Shown here in pieces: positions 18,835 to 28,859 of a stretch of 64,000 nt of DNA. Source of the stretch: Vibrio nereis NBRC 15637. Lineage in GTDB: Bacteria > Pseudomonadota > Gammaproteobacteria > Enterobacterales > Vibrionaceae. Numbering within the stretch: position 1 is the first letter of the stretch; each line of letters opens with the position of its first letter. A program made the translations under genes and the position numbers. The stretch lies in assembly GCF_001591105.1 (NCBI RefSeq), contig NZ_BCUD01000008.1, positions 124,001 to 188,000 on the forward strand, written 5' to 3'. Under the pieces are notes generated by a model. That model did no database searches and was not told the origin of the DNA. It saw only the letters and a program-made list of their open reading frames with translations.

Positions 18835-20190
18835 CTACAAAAACGGTGACCATGCAGGAGCACGAACTCGACCATTTGTTGCTGGTAATCGAGCTTTAAA
18901 GCGTCCATCAATTGAAACCATCGAAAGAACGTTGGTCTTATTGTAGATAGAGCTATAAATAACCATCCCACCATTTGGGGCGATGCTTGGTGACTCATCA
19001 AGTAGAGTCTTCGTCAGTACTTGTACTGAACCTGTCTCCAAATCTTGCTTCGCTAAGTTAAAGCCAGAGTTGGAACGATTCACCATAACAAGGAACCGGC
19101 CATCAGGTGTAATCTGTCCGCCTAAGTTTTGACTCCCTTGCCAAGTCAATCGGTTTGGAGCACCACCCGCCAAATCTACTTGATAAATCTGTGGTTTTCC
19201 ACCTCTATCCGAAGTAAAGATCAAGGATTTACCATTTGGATGCCAGAATGGTTCTGTATTGTTCGATCTACCGCGCGTAATTTGTGTCAATTTACGCGTT
19301 GTGAGATCCAACGTATAAACTTGCAGTGAACCTGACTTAGATAGCACCAAAGCCAGCGTATTACCATCAGGAGAGAATCGTGGCGCACCATTGTGACGAG
19401 GGTATGACGTCACCTTCTCTCGTTTGCCAGTGTAAATATCCATGATGAAAATTTCAGCTTGCCCATTTTGGAAGCTGACGTAAGCAAGCTTTTTGCCGTC
19501 TGGAGACCACGCTGGTGACATCAGCGGCTGTTTAGAACGCAAAACTAAACGTTCGTTGTAACCATCATAATCCGCGACACGCAATTGGTACGGATAGGTT
19601 TTGTCTTTCTCATTGACAACGACGTATGCAATTCGGGTTAGAAACGCGCCACGCTCACCCGTTAGCTCTTTATAAACTAGGTCGGAAATACGGTGGGCAT
19701 ATTCCCGCATCCGCTCACCAGGTACTGTCGCACGTTTATTGAACAGGATATGATCTTGTGAAAGAACCAGCTCACCTTCGGCATTAAGCGCTTTGCTTTG
19801 ACCTTGGGTTAACTGTCCACGAATCACATCTACTAACTGATAATTAATCAGGTACGTGCCATCTGGTTGTTGTGTGATACTGCCCGTCAGCAATGCATCG
19901 ACACCTAGACCAGTCCAAGAATCAAAATCGATTTCTTTATCACTGTAGGGAGTCTGTGGCATCTTACTGGTTGGGACTGGGCTGAATTTGCCACTTCTTT
20001 GTAGGTCTGAGGCAATCACAGCCGACATATCATGGGGTAACTTGCTCGCACCTTCCCACTTAAATGGGACAATGGCAATTGGGCGCGCTGAGTCAATACC
20101 ATCGGTAATCACCAGCTCCAATGCAGCATTCGCTACATTCGTGATACTGCTTAGCAGTACAAACATTCCTAGTAGAAAGCGTTTAATCAC
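18835..20190 (-). CDS. tolB: Tol-Pal system beta-propeller protein TolB
   Basis: 451 residues with a signal peptide (ending near NVANA, residue 22). After cleavage the N terminus begins ALELVITDG, the TolA-box segment known in the family. The N-terminal domain is followed by a six-bladed propeller, with repeated [42 protein letters not shown] and [11 protein letters not shown] blades. Periplasmic; it cycles between Pal and TolA. It lies 12 bp downstream of tolA in the minus-strand operon. Confidence 0.96.
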   Translation of the reverse strand: MIKRFLLGMFVLLSSITNVANAALELVITDGIDSARPIAIVPFKWEGASKLPHDMSAVIASDLQRSGKFSPVPTSKMPQTPYSDKEIDFDSWTGLGVDALLTGSITQQPDGTYLINYQLVDVIRGQLTQGQSKALNAEGELVLSQDHILFNKRATVPGERMREYAHRISDLVYKELTGERGAFLTRIAYVVVNEKDKTYPYQLRVADYDGYNERLVLRSKQPLMSPAWSPDGKKLAYVSFQNGQAEIFIMDIYTGKREKVTSYPRHNGAPRFSPDGNTLALVLSKSGSLQVYTLDLTTRKLTQITRGRSNNTEPFWHPNGKSLIFTSDRGGKPQIYQVDLAGGAPNRLTWQGSQNLGGQITPDGRFLVMVNRSNSGFNLAKQDLETGSVQVLTKTLLDESPSIAPNGGMVIYSSIYNKTNVLSMVSIDGRFKARLPATNGRVRAPAWSPFL

Positions 20191-20202
20191 GGCTTATTCC
20201 TT

Positions 20203-21210
20203 TTAGTCCAATGCAACAGTTAAGTTGATGTTTTTAAGTTGTTCGTTTACAGCGGATTCAGAAGATTTCGGGAAAGACCCTACCTTAGCGATTGCACTTT
20301 TGGCTGCCGCGCATACTCTTGAGTCACCACCCATAATCGTTACGCCTGAAACGAGCATATCAGACCCTGTTGGAATAAGTTTGATGTTAACCCGGCACTC
20401 CTTTCCCAACAGGTAATCATCCTTAATCAGCTTTCGCTGAATATTTTGAGTATAGATGGATGACATACGAGCAAGCTCATCAGCGATGAATTGGTTACGC
20501 GCAGAGCTATTTTGGTTTACTTCAGTTTCTAGCCCTGAAAATATGTCATTGAGCGCATCTTCTTGCTCTTGACGCTCTTGCTCTAGCCGTTGTAAACGTT
20601 CTTTCTCTTTGCGAGCTTTTTCTTTGGCTTCTCTCGCAGCTTTCTTGGCTTTCTCGGCGGCCTCTCGTTCAAGTCGAGCTTTTTCCTTGGCTTCTTTTGC
20701 GGCCTTTTCACGCGCAATACGTTCTTTTTCCGCTTTTTTGATCTCTTCTTGCTTGGCTTTACGCTCAGCTTCAAGTTTAGCAGCTCGCTCCTTTTCTTTA
20801 CGAGCACGCTCTTCTTCCGCTTTGCGTTCTTTTTCTTTCTGAACGCGTTGCTTCTCAGCCTCACGAGCGGCTTTCGCTTCTTTTGCTTGCTGCTCTTTCA
20901 GCTTACGAATACGTTCTTCTTCCGCTTTGCGATTTTTCTCCAACTGTTCGCTTTCACGGCGAAGCTTATCGAGCCTGTCTTGCTCTTTTTTCGCCGCTTC
21001 TTGTCGTTGGCTACGAATTTGCTGCGCTTGCTGTCGAACGACAGCGGGATCGATAACCACGGCCTGAACCATTTGACCAGAAGGCTCAGGCTTAGACATG
21101 GTAAAATCTGCCCCCCAAACCAACGCAGCCACCAGTAAAGCGTGAAGCGAAACCGATATCACTATCGGCTTCTTGCTGTCGCTTTTTTTTCTAGGCTTAC
21201 TATCTTTCAT
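20203..21210 (-). CDS. tolA: Tol-Pal system energy-transducing protein TolA
   Basis: 335 residues. A single N-terminal membrane helix (about 16-34, with SLHALLVAAL; the SxxxH-type motif contacts TolQR). A long charged helix follows (about 60-215, runs of K, E, A and R). The C-terminal globular domain (225-335) has the cysteine pair of KECRVNI and SRVCAAA, expected to form a disulfide. It spans the periplasm and pulls on TolB/Pal using the proton force captured by TolQR. The simple A/K/E repeats are typical and explain the many spurious reading frames here. Confidence 0.95.
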   Translation of the reverse strand: MKDSKPRKKSDSKKPIVISVSLHALLVAALVWGADFTMSKPEPSGQMVQAVVIDPAVVRQQAQQIRSQRQEAAKKEQDRLDKLRRESEQLEKNRKAEEERIRKLKEQQAKEAKAAREAEKQRVQKEKERKAEEERARKEKERAAKLEAERKAKQEEIKKAEKERIAREKAAKEAKEKARLEREAAEKAKKAAREAKEKARKEKERLQRLEQERQEQEDALNDIFSGLETEVNQNSSARNQFIADELARMSSIYTQNIQRKLIKDDYLLGKECRVNIKLIPTGSDMLVSGVTIMGGDSRVCAAAKSAIAKVGSFPKSSESAVNEQLKNINLTVALD

Positions 21211-21223
21211 ACACTAAGAAACG

Positions 21224-21667
21224 TTATTCCTTGATATCTGTCAGCAATCCCACTTTAGGGATCCCTGCGCGACTTAGCTCATCAAGAACCAGTACGACTT
21301 CGGCATAAGGCGTCGCTGCATCGCCACCAACAGCTACGGGAGAGTCCGGGCTAATCGAGCGCTCTGCTTTCACGCGTACAATAATGTCTTGCAGTGATAA
21401 ACCTCGAGTCACTTCCTCATCATTGACGCTGAGCCCTAAGTTTCCATCGCGATCGATTTCAACAATGATAAAGCTGGCATCGCTATCACCGGCCATTTCT
21501 GACGCAGGTTTCGCTGTAGAGGTTTTTGGTAACTCTACGTCGACACCTTGGGTGACAAAAGGTGAAGTCACCATAAAGATGATCAACAGTACCAACATCA
21601 CGTCGATATACGGTACGACGTTGATCTCGGCCGTCATCTTTCTCTTTTTACGTTGATACCCCGCCAT
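21224..21667 (-). CDS. tolR: Tol-Pal system proton-channel protein TolR
   Basis: 147 residues. One membrane helix (about 18-38) contains the essential Asp of PYIDVMLVLLIIF, which lines the proton path with TolQ. A periplasmic domain follows (45-147). ExbD/TolR family. The gene is 5 bp downstream of tolQ and 13 bp upstream of tolA, so the three are tightly coupled. It is normal in length and motif content. Confidence 0.96.
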   Translation of the reverse strand: MAGYQRKKRKMTAEINVVPYIDVMLVLLIIFMVTSPFVTQGVDVELPKTSTAKPASEMAGDSDASFIIVEIDRDGNLGLSVNDEEVTRGLSLQDIIVRVKAERSISPDSPVAVGGDAATPYAEVVLVLDELSRAGIPKVGLLTDIKE

Positions 21668-21672
21668 TGCGC

Positions 21673-22371
21673 TTATTCCTTATGGCCGCTTTCACGCCCA
21701 GACATGGCTTGACGGTGCAAAATACTGTGGAACTCTTCAGAGAATGTGGCGTAGTTATGTTCTAACTTGCCCACTTTGTTGCTTAAACGGTTAAACGCCA
21801 TAACGGCTGGAATTGCTGCAAATAGGCCCATTGCTGTTGCAACCAAAGCCTCAGCAATACCTGGAGCTACCATAGCAAGGGTCGCTTGTTTTACTTCACC
21901 AAGCGCGATAAATGCGTGCATGATCCCCCAAACCGTACCAAATAGGCCGATATATGGGCTGATAGAACCAACGGTAGCAAGAAATGGTAGACTGGTTTCT
22001 AACTCGTCAACTTCACGTGCAACAGCAACACGCATCGCACGCCCTGTTCCTTCCATAATAAAGTCAGGCGATTCTGAGTTAGATTTTCTTAAACGCGCAA
22101 ATTCGGTAAAACCCGAGTAGAAAATTTCTTCTGTTCCACCCAATTCGTCTTTACGCTTTTTTGCGTTTTGATAAAGAATCGAAAGATCTGTCCCTGACCA
22201 AAATCTATCTTCAAATATCTCTGCTTCTTTTGCGGCACTAGACAACACTTTGCCGCGCTGGATGATCATGGCCCAAGAAGCAATCGACATGCCTAGCAAG
22301 GTCAACATCACCATTTTTACGAGTAGACTTGCTTGTAAAAACAGGTCAAGCATTGAAATATCAGCGGTCAC
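21673..22371 (-). CDS. tolQ: Tol-Pal system motor protein TolQ
   Basis: 232 residues from a GTG at 22371, which aligns with the E. coli start; an internal ATG at 22353 would cut six residues. Three membrane helices: one near residues 15-35 and two in the [23 protein letters not shown] and [24 protein letters not shown] segments. ExbB/TolQ family, forming the pentameric stator with TolR. It overlaps the end of ybgC by 11 bp, which suggests translational coupling. Confidence 0.95.
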   Translation of the reverse strand: MTADISMLDLFLQASLLVKMVMLTLLGMSIASWAMIIQRGKVLSSAAKEAEIFEDRFWSGTDLSILYQNAKKRKDELGGTEEIFYSGFTEFARLRKSNSESPDFIMEGTGRAMRVAVAREVDELETSLPFLATVGSISPYIGLFGTVWGIMHAFIALGEVKQATLAMVAPGIAEALVATAMGLFAAIPAVMAFNRLSNKVGKLEHNYATFSEEFHSILHRQAMSGRESGHKE

Positions 22372-22780
22372 TGTGGGTTAACTCCATAACTATTGATTGA
22401 GGGATCGCGATCGGCCTCATTTTCTCATTGTCGATACATGCTACCTTAACCATTGCCTTACACAATGTTTTACCCCCAGGATTTACGATCTCCTGACAGA
22501 AGGTTAACGAGGCCTTTTTCGTTTCTGCAATTTCCGTTTTGACCGTCAGGTGGTCATCTAAGCGGGCACCTTGCAGAAAATCGATGTCCATGTGTCGGAC
22601 TACAAAACCGATGTTTTGTTCCAACAGAGTATGTTGAGAAACGCCAACACTGCGAAGAAGCTCTGTTCTGGCTCGTTCGAAGTACTTCAGGTAATTCGAA
22701 TGGTAAACCACCCCACCAGCATCAGTATCTTCATAATACACAGTTACTGGCCACTCGAAATGTATTTGGCTGTCTTGCAC
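22361..22780 (-). CDS. ybgC: acyl-CoA thioesterase YbgC
   Basis: 139 residues from a GTG with a strong AAAGGGGG site upstream. Hotdog-fold thioesterase of the 4-hydroxybenzoyl-CoA type: [26 protein letters not shown] at about 14-39 holds the catalytic Asp of DTDAGG. It hydrolyses acyl-CoA in the cytoplasm and has been linked to phospholipid metabolism. It is the first gene of the Tol-Pal operon, behind the cyd terminator, and overlaps tolQ. Confidence 0.94.
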   Translation of the reverse strand: MQDSQIHFEWPVTVYYEDTDAGGVVYHSNYLKYFERARTELLRSVGVSQHTLLEQNIGFVVRHMDIDFLQGARLDDHLTVKTEIAETKKASLTFCQEIVNPGGKTLCKAMVKVACIDNEKMRPIAIPQSIVMELTHSDR

Positions 22781-22877
22781 GGCGTCCCCCTTTTAACTCG
22801 TTGAAGGGCTTTACTATAACTCAACTCGTTGCGGTTTAGGCAAAAGTTAATGAAGTGACATGAGTAATTGGATAAAA

Positions 22878-22910
22878 AAATAGCGCCAACTAAGTGAGTT
22901 GGCGCTATTT
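22878..22910 (-). terminator. Rho-independent terminator of the cytochrome bd operon
   Basis: Fourteen-base stem AAATAGCGCCAACT / AGTTGGCGCTATTT with a 5-base loop, flanked by A and T runs, between ybgE and ybgC. Confidence 0.85.
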
Positions 22911-22934
22911 TTACTCATTTGGAGGTACTAAGAG

Positions 22935-23237
22935 TTAAAGCCATCTTAATAACGTTAAGTAACTCAGAATCGCTAATGAAAAGTATGGGCTGAATAGAAC
23001 CTGCCAATACCAGTTACGTGGTTTAAAGCTAAGCCCAAATACCATACTTGAGCATATCGCCCAGATCATTAATGGTGAGATGATCGCGTTAAAACCGCCG
23101 ATAGATTCGGAGTACACTTCTGGATCCCACATGACCAAAGCCACATGATAAAAACCCAAAATGAGAGACAAGACCCTAAACAGGGCCTTATCTAGTGGTG
23201 CATGTAGCTTGGCTACCTGCGCAGCGAGATTACTCAC
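22935..23237 (-). CDS. ybgE: cyd operon protein YbgE
   Basis: 100 residues from a GTG at 23237 that overlaps the cydX stop as GTGAGTAA. Three hydrophobic segments are visible (about 20-38, 48-65, 75-95), so it is a small inner-membrane protein. It always accompanies cydAB-cydX in enterics and vibrios; its exact role is not established. It is the last gene before the operon terminator. Confidence 0.88.
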   Translation of the reverse strand: MSNLAAQVAKLHAPLDKALFRVLSLILGFYHVALVMWDPEVYSESIGGFNAIISPLMIWAICSSMVFGLSFKPRNWYWQVLFSPYFSLAILSYLTLLRWL

Positions 23238-23337
23238 TGTCTTGGTCCATCATTTCTGAGTGCTCTAACCAAAGAGCGTTGATGATACCGAATGCACAAG
23301 CAAGTAGTACACCTAGAATCCATGCGAAATACCACAT
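23230..23337 (-). CDS. cydX: cytochrome bd oxidase small subunit CydX
   Basis: 35 residues, a gene too short to stand out by length. It starts ATG-TGG (MWYFAWILGV) and is a single membrane helix followed by a short acidic C-terminal tail. MWYF-WILG is the standard CydX start. It stabilises the CydAB haem b595/d site. It lies 12 bp downstream of cydB, and its stop overlaps the ybgE start. An AGGAGC site lies seven bases upstream. Confidence 0.95.
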   Translation of the reverse strand: MWYFAWILGVLLACAFGIINALWLEHSEMMDQDSE

Positions 23338-23349
23338 AGTAATTGCTCC

Positions 23350-24486
23350 TTAGTAAAGTGAGTTTTTGTTGTCTTCGATGTATTTGTTATCCAAGCGGCC
23401 GAACATCTTGTAGTAAGTCCAAGACGTGTAACCTAGGATAACAGGAACCATGACTGCCGCTACGGCTGTCATTAGATTCAATGTTAGCTCTGAAGACGTT
23501 GCATCCCACATCGTTAGACTGTGGTTTGGCATTAGATCTGAAGGCATGATGAATGGGAACATCGCAAAGCCCGCAGTTAGGATAACACCCGCATTACCTA
23601 AGCTCGACGCTAGGAATGCAATGCCACCTTTTTCAAGGCGAGACGCCAACACAGCAAGCAGTGGCATTACCACACCCAGTACTGGTGCAGCCCACATCAT
23701 CGGATAAGTCTCGAAGTTGTTCATCCAAGCACCTGCTTCACGAATTACTTCTTTGTTCAGCGGGTTAGACGCAGCGTTAGCATCGATTACGCTAGTCACA
23801 ACATAACCTTCGATACTTTGAATCCAAAAGCCAGCGGCAACAAACGCAGCCACAGTCAGCAGACCCATTAGCTGAGCAACGTTACGTGCTCGTGTGTGAA
23901 CTTCGTCTGTCGTCTTCATTTGTAGCCATGTTGAACCTTGCATCAGGATCATGAACAAGCTAACCAAACCACACAGTAGAGCAAATGGGTTCAGCAAACC
24001 GAAGAATGAACCGTGATACGTTGGCATCAGGAAGTCACTCAGTTGGAACGGAACACCTTGCAGCAAGTTACCAAACGCAACACCAAAGATGATTGGTGGA
24101 ACAAAGCCACTGATTGAGATACAGATATCCCAAGAATTACGCCATTTTTTATCTTCAATCTTAGAACGATAATCTAGACCAAGCGGACGTAACCACAATG
24201 CAGCAAGCGTCACGATCATCGCTAGGTAGAAGCCTGAGAATGACGTTGCATAAACCAAAGGCCAAGCAGCAAACAGAGCACCACCAGCCGTGATAAGCCA
24301 AACTTGGTTACCATCCCAGTGCGGTGCGATCGTGTTGATCATCACTCGACGCTCGTTGTCATTCTTACCGATAACAGGTACAAGCGCGCCCACACCCATA
24401 TCGAAACCATCAGTAATTGCGAAGCCTATTAGCAGAACACCAATCAGTACCCACCAGATAAGTCGCAAGATTTCGTAATCAAACAT
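23350..24486 (-). CDS. cydB: cytochrome bd ubiquinol oxidase subunit II
   Basis: 378 residues with about eight to nine membrane helices. Family segments include LIWWVLIGVLLIGFAITDGFDMG near the N terminus, HWDGNQVWLITAGGALFAAWP (51-71) and the LWLRPLGLDYRSK loop. It forms the heterodimer with CydA, reducing oxygen to water with electrons from quinol. It sits 16 bp downstream of cydA. The sequence appears full length. Confidence 0.96.
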   Translation of the reverse strand: MFDYEILRLIWWVLIGVLLIGFAITDGFDMGVGALVPVIGKNDNERRVMINTIAPHWDGNQVWLITAGGALFAAWPLVYATSFSGFYLAMIVTLAALWLRPLGLDYRSKIEDKKWRNSWDICISISGFVPPIIFGVAFGNLLQGVPFQLSDFLMPTYHGSFFGLLNPFALLCGLVSLFMILMQGSTWLQMKTTDEVHTRARNVAQLMGLLTVAAFVAAGFWIQSIEGYVVTSVIDANAASNPLNKEVIREAGAWMNNFETYPMMWAAPVLGVVMPLLAVLASRLEKGGIAFLASSLGNAGVILTAGFAMFPFIMPSDLMPNHSLTMWDATSSELTLNLMTAVAAVMVPVILGYTSWTYYKMFGRLDNKYIEDNKNSLY

Positions 24487-24502
24487 ATTCTGTCTCCTTG
24501 CC

Positions 24503-26089
24503 TTACGCTTCTACTTGGCGGCTAACTTTATCTTCTACAGAGTTAGCATTTTGCTCAAAGTGGTAACGACCAGTCTTCAGACTGCTAGGACCCTTACGAG
24601 CAAATTTCACCATTAGGTAAACTTCTGCAATCAAGAACGCTGTATATAACGCGATGATCGCGAATAGCGATGTCCAGATCTCACCAGCTGTTAATGCTGA
24701 CGCCGCAACGTGAACTGGCAGGATTTCACCAACTGCCCATGGCTGACGACCAAACTCAGCAACAAACCAGCCAGCTTCAATCGCAATCCAAGGTAGTGGA
24801 ATGCTCAATAGCGCTGCTTTCAGGATCCATTGTTTTTGTTCAATCTTCTGACGACACGTTTGAACAAACGCTGCACCGAATACGAATAGCATGATAAAGC
24901 CACATGCAACCATCAGGCGGAACGACCAGAATAGAGGCCATACTGTTGGGATAGAGTCATCCGCTGCAGCTTGGATTTGATCTTCTGTCGCATCTACTAC
25001 GTTGTCTGTGTAGCGCTTAAGTAGAAGGCCGTAACCTAGGTCACCTTTCACTTCATCAAATGCAGCCATGTTTGCTTCTGACTTGTCACCTGCGCGAAGT
25101 TTTTCTAGCAGTTCGTATGCGTACATACCAGTGCGGATACGTTCAACGTGCTCATCACGAAGGTCTCGTAGGCCCGTTACTTGCTCGTCAAATGAACGCG
25201 TCGCGATGATGCCCATTACATAAGGGATTTTAACTGCGTAATCAGTGTGCATGTCATCTTGGTTCGGCAAACCAAACACAGTAAATGCCGCTGGTGCTGG
25301 CTCTGTGTGCCACTCAGCTTCGATTGCCGCCAGTTTCACTTTTTGAACTTCACCTAGCTCGTAACCAGACTCATCACCTAGGACGATAACAGAAAGGATT
25401 GCTGCCATACCGAAAGACGCTGCAATAGCGAAAGAACGGCGCGCAAATGCAACGTCACGACCTTTCAGTAGGTAGTATGAGCTGATGCCTAGAATAAACA
25501 TTGCACCCGTTGTATAACCCGATGCTACCGTGTGTACGAATTTAACCTGAGCAACTGGGTTTAGAACGACCTCAGCAAAGCTCACCATTTCCATACGCAT
25601 GGTTTCGAAGTTGAACTCAGCACCCACAGGGTTTTGCATCCAACCGTTGGCGATTAGGATCCAAAGTGCAGAGAAGTTAGAGCCAAGCGCTACAAGCCAA
25701 GTTACTACAAGGTGTTGACGCTTAGTCAGACGATCCCAACCAAAAAAGAATAGACCAACAAAAGTTGATTCTAAGAAAAAGGCAACTAGGGCTTCGATCG
25801 CGAGAGGTGCACCGAAAATATCACCTACGTAATGCGAATAGTACGACCAGTTTGTACCAAACTGGAACTCCATGGTAAGGCCTGTAGCCACACCAAGCGC
25901 AAAGTTAATACCAAAAAGCTTACCCCAGAACTTTGTCATGTCCTTGTAGATTTGCTTATCCGTCATTACGTACAGAGATTCCATGATGGCTAGTAAGAAA
26001 GCCATACCTAGAGTCAATGGTACGAAGAGGAAGTGATACATCGCTGTCAGTGCGAACTGAAACCGCGATAGATCAACTACGTCAATCAT
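24503..26089 (-). CDS. cydA: cytochrome bd ubiquinol oxidase subunit I
   Basis: 528 residues from the ATG at 26089, preceded by AGGAGT; the frame extends upstream to 26155 but that part lacks family similarity. Haem ligands fall at H19 (haem b595), H186 and M393 (haem b558), the same numbers as in E. coli. The long periplasmic Q-loop (about 250-385), including [11 protein letters not shown], marks the long-Q-loop enterobacterial type. It is a quinol:O2 oxidoreductase of the inner membrane with high oxygen affinity. Upstream lie a sigma70-like promoter, two FNR sites and an ArcA site. Confidence 0.97.
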   Translation of the reverse strand: MIDVVDLSRFQFALTAMYHFLFVPLTLGMAFLLAIMESLYVMTDKQIYKDMTKFWGKLFGINFALGVATGLTMEFQFGTNWSYYSHYVGDIFGAPLAIEALVAFFLESTFVGLFFFGWDRLTKRQHLVVTWLVALGSNFSALWILIANGWMQNPVGAEFNFETMRMEMVSFAEVVLNPVAQVKFVHTVASGYTTGAMFILGISSYYLLKGRDVAFARRSFAIAASFGMAAILSVIVLGDESGYELGEVQKVKLAAIEAEWHTEPAPAAFTVFGLPNQDDMHTDYAVKIPYVMGIIATRSFDEQVTGLRDLRDEHVERIRTGMYAYELLEKLRAGDKSEANMAAFDEVKGDLGYGLLLKRYTDNVVDATEDQIQAAADDSIPTVWPLFWSFRLMVACGFIMLFVFGAAFVQTCRQKIEQKQWILKAALLSIPLPWIAIEAGWFVAEFGRQPWAVGEILPVHVAASALTAGEIWTSLFAIIALYTAFLIAEVYLMVKFARKGPSSLKTGRYHFEQNANSVEDKVSRQVEA

Positions 26090-26209
26090 GTTTACTCCTA
26101 TGTGTCGGCTGAAGACACTCTCTACATTTCCACTGCATAAGTAAGCGTTATTCAAACTTAAATATTGTTGCCAAATGACGACATATTGTTGCGAAAATGT
26201 ACCGTAACG

Positions 26210-26224
26210 GTTAGTTAATTGTTA
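26210..26224. promoter_or_regulatory. ArcA-like direct repeat in the cydA control region
   Basis: Two GTTA elements exactly 11 bp apart (GTTAGTTAATTGTTA), matching the ArcA-P pattern. It lies about 120 bp upstream of the cydA start and just downstream of the proposed transcription start. Confidence 0.55.
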
Positions 26225-26250
26225 AGCATCAGCTAATATAGCTGGCGCTA

Positions 26251-26279
26251 ATATTACTGCTAAAAACAGATTGTTTCAA
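26251..26279 (-). promoter_or_regulatory. sigma70-type promoter of the cyd operon
   Basis: On the minus strand TTGAAA, a 17-bp spacer and TAATAT, placing the transcript start near 26244 and a leader of about 155 nt before cydA. Confidence 0.6.
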
Positions 26280-26302
26280 AAGGTTTATGGGAGAGGTCTG
26301 TG

Positions 26303-26316
26303 TTGATTTACATCAA
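26303..26316. promoter_or_regulatory. FNR site 1 (perfect palindrome)
   Basis: TTGATTTACATCAA is a perfect match to TTGAT-N4-ATCAA. It is centred about 65 bp upstream of the proposed cydA transcript start. Confidence 0.8.
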
Positions 26317-26352
26317 ATTACACGCGTCAATTTTGCTTAAAAAAGCAACATT

Positions 26353-26366
26353 TTGATCTACATCAA
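26353..26366. promoter_or_regulatory. FNR site 2 (perfect palindrome)
   Basis: TTGATCTACATCAA is a second perfect FNR palindrome. Its centre is exactly 50 bp from that of site 1. Confidence 0.8.
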
Positions 26367-26507
26367 CATAAATAAAGAGGAGTTGTTAAGGCCACGTAGA
26401 GATTAGAGTTATTTAACTATTTATGCAGCGCAATTACGCAACATATACTACAAATTGGTTACTTAATGAATTGTCAGAATTGTGATTTTGATCAGTCAGG
26501 AAAAAAT

Positions 26508-26532
26508 AAGGCCAGCTTGATAAGCTGGCCTT
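26508..26532 (-). terminator. Rho-independent terminator of ruvAB
   Basis: AAGGCCAGCTT / AAGCTGGCCTT stem with a 3-base loop just after ruvB, followed by a T-rich run (TTATTTTTT) in the minus direction. Confidence 0.9.
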
Positions 26533-26538
26533 GAAATC

Positions 26539-27543
26539 TTATTTTTCAATTCCGAAATGAAGATAAGCTCTATCGGTCGCAATTCGACCTCTTGGTGTCC
26601 TTTGTAAATAACCTTGCTGAATTAGGTAAGGCTCAAGGACATCTTCAATGGTATCCTTCTCTTCACCAATGGCCGCTGCCATATTATCTAAACCAACAGG
26701 TCCCCCACCAAACTTCTCCATAATTGCGAGCAATAGCTTTCTATCCATATAGTCGAAGCCTAGGGCGTCCACATCAAGCATATTAAGTGCTTTATCTGCT
26801 GTCTCTGAACAAATATGACCGTTGCCTTTCACTTCGGCGTAATCTCGCACGCGTCGCAGTAATCGGTTTGCTATACGTGGTGTTCCGCGAGCCCGTCGTG
26901 CTACTTCCAGTGCACCTTCGCTGTCCATAGACAAACCCAGGCAGTCAGCACTGCGCTGCACAATGTTTTGCAGATCGGGGATCTTGTAGTATTCCAGTCT
27001 TTGCGTAATACCAAATCGGTCACGAAGTGGTGACGTTAATGAACCCGCACGGGTCGTCGCACCGATCAAAGTAAAAGGTGGAAGATCGATCTTAATCGAA
27101 CGCGCAGCTGGCCCCTCACCAATCATGATGTCCAGTTGGTAGTCTTCCATCGCTGGGTAGAGAACCTCTTCAACCACAGGGCTAAGGCGATGAATTTCAT
27201 CAATGAAAAGAACATCATTCTCTTCAAGGTTGGTTAATAACGCCGCCAAGTCACCTGCTTTTTCTAGTACTGGGCCTGACGTGGTGCGGATATTGACGTC
27301 CATTTCATTGGCCACAATGTTCGCCAAGGTGGTTTTACCTAAGCCAGGAGGACCAAAGATAAGTAAGTGATCCAACGCCTCTTCACGAAGCTGCGCAGCT
27401 TTGATGAAAATTTCCATCTGATCACGAACGTGGTCTTGGCCTTTGTAATCTTCAAGCTTTTTCGGTCGGATAGCGCGATCGATAACATCTTCGTCACGGT
27501 AAACTGGATTTTCTGGCGCAATCAAGCGATCCGCTTCAATCAT
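26539..27543 (-). CDS. ruvB: Holliday junction branch-migration helicase RuvB
   Basis: 334 residues. AAA+ motor: Walker [10 protein letters not shown] (about 62-70), Walker [10 protein letters not shown], sensor 1 TLIGATTR, and the arginine finger region RDRFG, then a winged helix domain (about 260-334). It forms hexamers on both sides of the RuvA-bound junction and drives branch migration by ATP hydrolysis. It lies 17 bp downstream of ruvA in the LexA-controlled transcript and ends at a strong terminator. Confidence 0.97.
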   Translation of the reverse strand: MIEADRLIAPENPVYRDEDVIDRAIRPKKLEDYKGQDHVRDQMEIFIKAAQLREEALDHLLIFGPPGLGKTTLANIVANEMDVNIRTTSGPVLEKAGDLAALLTNLEENDVLFIDEIHRLSPVVEEVLYPAMEDYQLDIMIGEGPAARSIKIDLPPFTLIGATTRAGSLTSPLRDRFGITQRLEYYKIPDLQNIVQRSADCLGLSMDSEGALEVARRARGTPRIANRLLRRVRDYAEVKGNGHICSETADKALNMLDVDALGFDYMDRKLLLAIMEKFGGGPVGLDNMAAAIGEEKDTIEDVLEPYLIQQGYLQRTPRGRIATDRAYLHFGIEK

Positions 27544-27560
27544 TGCTTATAACCCTTTAA

Positions 27561-28178
27561 TTAAACCATTGATTTCAGTGCTTCGCGGATCAGCTCTTCA
27601 CTACTCATGTCTGATGTCATGACTTGCGAGACCACTTTAGAAGCTTGAGTTGGTTTGTAGCCCAATGCTAATAGTGCACTAATGGCTTCTTCTTCCGCAT
27701 TGTTCTGCTCAGCTTGCGGGGCACTATCGGCTGGCGCGGCATCGGTAAATGGAGTAAACAGATCGCCTGCTCCCCACCCTTTTAGACGATCTTTCATTTC
27801 AACGACTAAGCGCTCTGCGGTTTTCTTACCAACACCCGGTAATTTTACCAAGGTTGATACATCTTCACGTTCCACGCACGCCACAAACTGAGTGGCTGTC
27901 ATACCAGAGAGAATGCCTAGACCCAATTTAGGCCCAACACCATTCGCTTTTATCACTTCACGGAAAAGCGCACGTTCTTTTACTGTGTTGAAACCGTACA
28001 ACAGCTGTGCATCTTCTCGAACAACAAAGTGGGTGTAAACAATGGCTTCTTCACCCACATTAGGCAATTCGTAGAAACAGCTCATTGGCATTTGTACTTC
28101 GTAGCCAATGCCGTTGACTTCAATGAGCAATTCAGGGGGTTGTTTTTCAATAAGAGTGCCGCGCAAACGTCCAATCAC
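27561..28178 (-). CDS. ruvA: Holliday junction DNA-binding protein RuvA
   Basis: 205 residues from the GTG at 28178, which matches the family start ([15 protein letters not shown]); the frame continues to 28235 but the added segment is unrelated. An OB domain (1-64), tandem HhH motifs ([15 protein letters not shown] and [16 protein letters not shown]) and a C-terminal domain III (about 155-205, [16 protein letters not shown]) that contacts RuvB. It binds four-way junctions as a tetramer. A LexA box lies 46 bp upstream. Confidence 0.96.
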   Translation of the reverse strand: MIGRLRGTLIEKQPPELLIEVNGIGYEVQMPMSCFYELPNVGEEAIVYTHFVVREDAQLLYGFNTVKERALFREVIKANGVGPKLGLGILSGMTATQFVACVEREDVSTLVKLPGVGKKTAERLVVEMKDRLKGWGAGDLFTPFTDAAPADSAPQAEQNNAEEEAISALLALGYKPTQASKVVSQVMTSDMSSEELIREALKSMV

Positions 28179-28223
28179 AGTAAATTCTCTTTGGAAATAG
28201 GTTTGCGACAGAATAATAAAGAA

Positions 28224-28239
28224 CTGGATAGACATCCAG
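28224..28239. promoter_or_regulatory. LexA (SOS) box of ruvAB
   Basis: On the minus strand CTGGATGTCTATCCAG: CTG-N10-CAG, differing at one base from the E. coli ruvA box as I recall it. It is embedded in a longer perfect palindrome (28214-28249) that could also form a transcript hairpin. It lies between ruvC and ruvA, so ruvAB can be SOS-induced apart from ruvC. Confidence 0.8.
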
Positions 28240-28283
28240 TTCTTTATTATTGATAGCAGTATTTTTGACAGATATGGGCAGGC

Positions 28284-28805
28284 TTAACGATAACGACCGC
28301 GACGGGCGCTGGTTGCTTTACCTGCCATAGCCGCCAAGGTTTTATTGGTGTTGGCATGACAAATAGCCACACCAAGCGCATCCGCTGCATCGGCTTGAGG
28401 TTTGGCAGGCAGTTTCAGCATGTGCTGAACCATATGCTGCACCTGAGATTTGTCCGCTGCACCTGTTCCAACGACGGCTTGCTTGATCAATCGAGCGGCA
28501 TATTCATAAACTGGCAAGTCTGCGTTCACTGCGGCAACAATCGCACTTCCCCTCGCTTGACCCAACTTAAGTGCGGAGTCTGCGTTTCTGGCCATAAACA
28601 CTTGTTCAATAGCGAAAACGTCTGGTTGAAACTGGGTGATGATTTCTGAAACGCCGGCATAGATCTGTTTCAATCGACCGGGGAGTTCTTTTTCTGAAGT
28701 TCGGATACAGCCACTGCCTAAATATTGTAGATGGCGGCCTGTTTGACGTATGACTCCGTATCCCGTAATTCGAGAGCCGGGGTCGATACCGAGTATTACT
28801 GACAT
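28284..28805 (-). CDS. ruvC: Holliday junction resolvase RuvC
   Basis: 173 residues from the ATG at 28805, with an AGGT site; the nine-codon extension to 28832 is unsupported. Catalytic acidic residues are at D8 (LGIDPGS), E67 (AIEQVF), D139 and D142 (ADAADALG). It cuts four-way junctions symmetrically as a dimer in the RuvABC complex. It precedes ruvAB on the same strand, separated by the LexA-box palindrome. The end of the GH36 gene lies 54 bp upstream. Confidence 0.96.
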   Translation of the reverse strand: MSVILGIDPGSRITGYGVIRQTGRHLQYLGSGCIRTSEKELPGRLKQIYAGVSEIITQFQPDVFAIEQVFMARNADSALKLGQARGSAIVAAVNADLPVYEYAARLIKQAVVGTGAADKSQVQHMVQHMLKLPAKPQADAADALGVAICHANTNKTLAAMAGKATSARRGRYR

Positions 28806-28859
28806 TGAAACCTGATCGTCATATGTATTCACTCAGAGTATGGTAAATCAGACGAGCCA

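Noticed and set aside
20600..21000. Repeats in tolA as a possible CRISPR or tandem array
   Set aside because: The repeats are codon-level (Lys/Ala/Glu helix), irregular, and lack spacers.
20583..21138. Long alternative frames in tolA
   Set aside because: They result from the repetitive Lys/Ala/Glu codons of tolA; the TolA frame has the expected membrane anchor and C-terminal domain.
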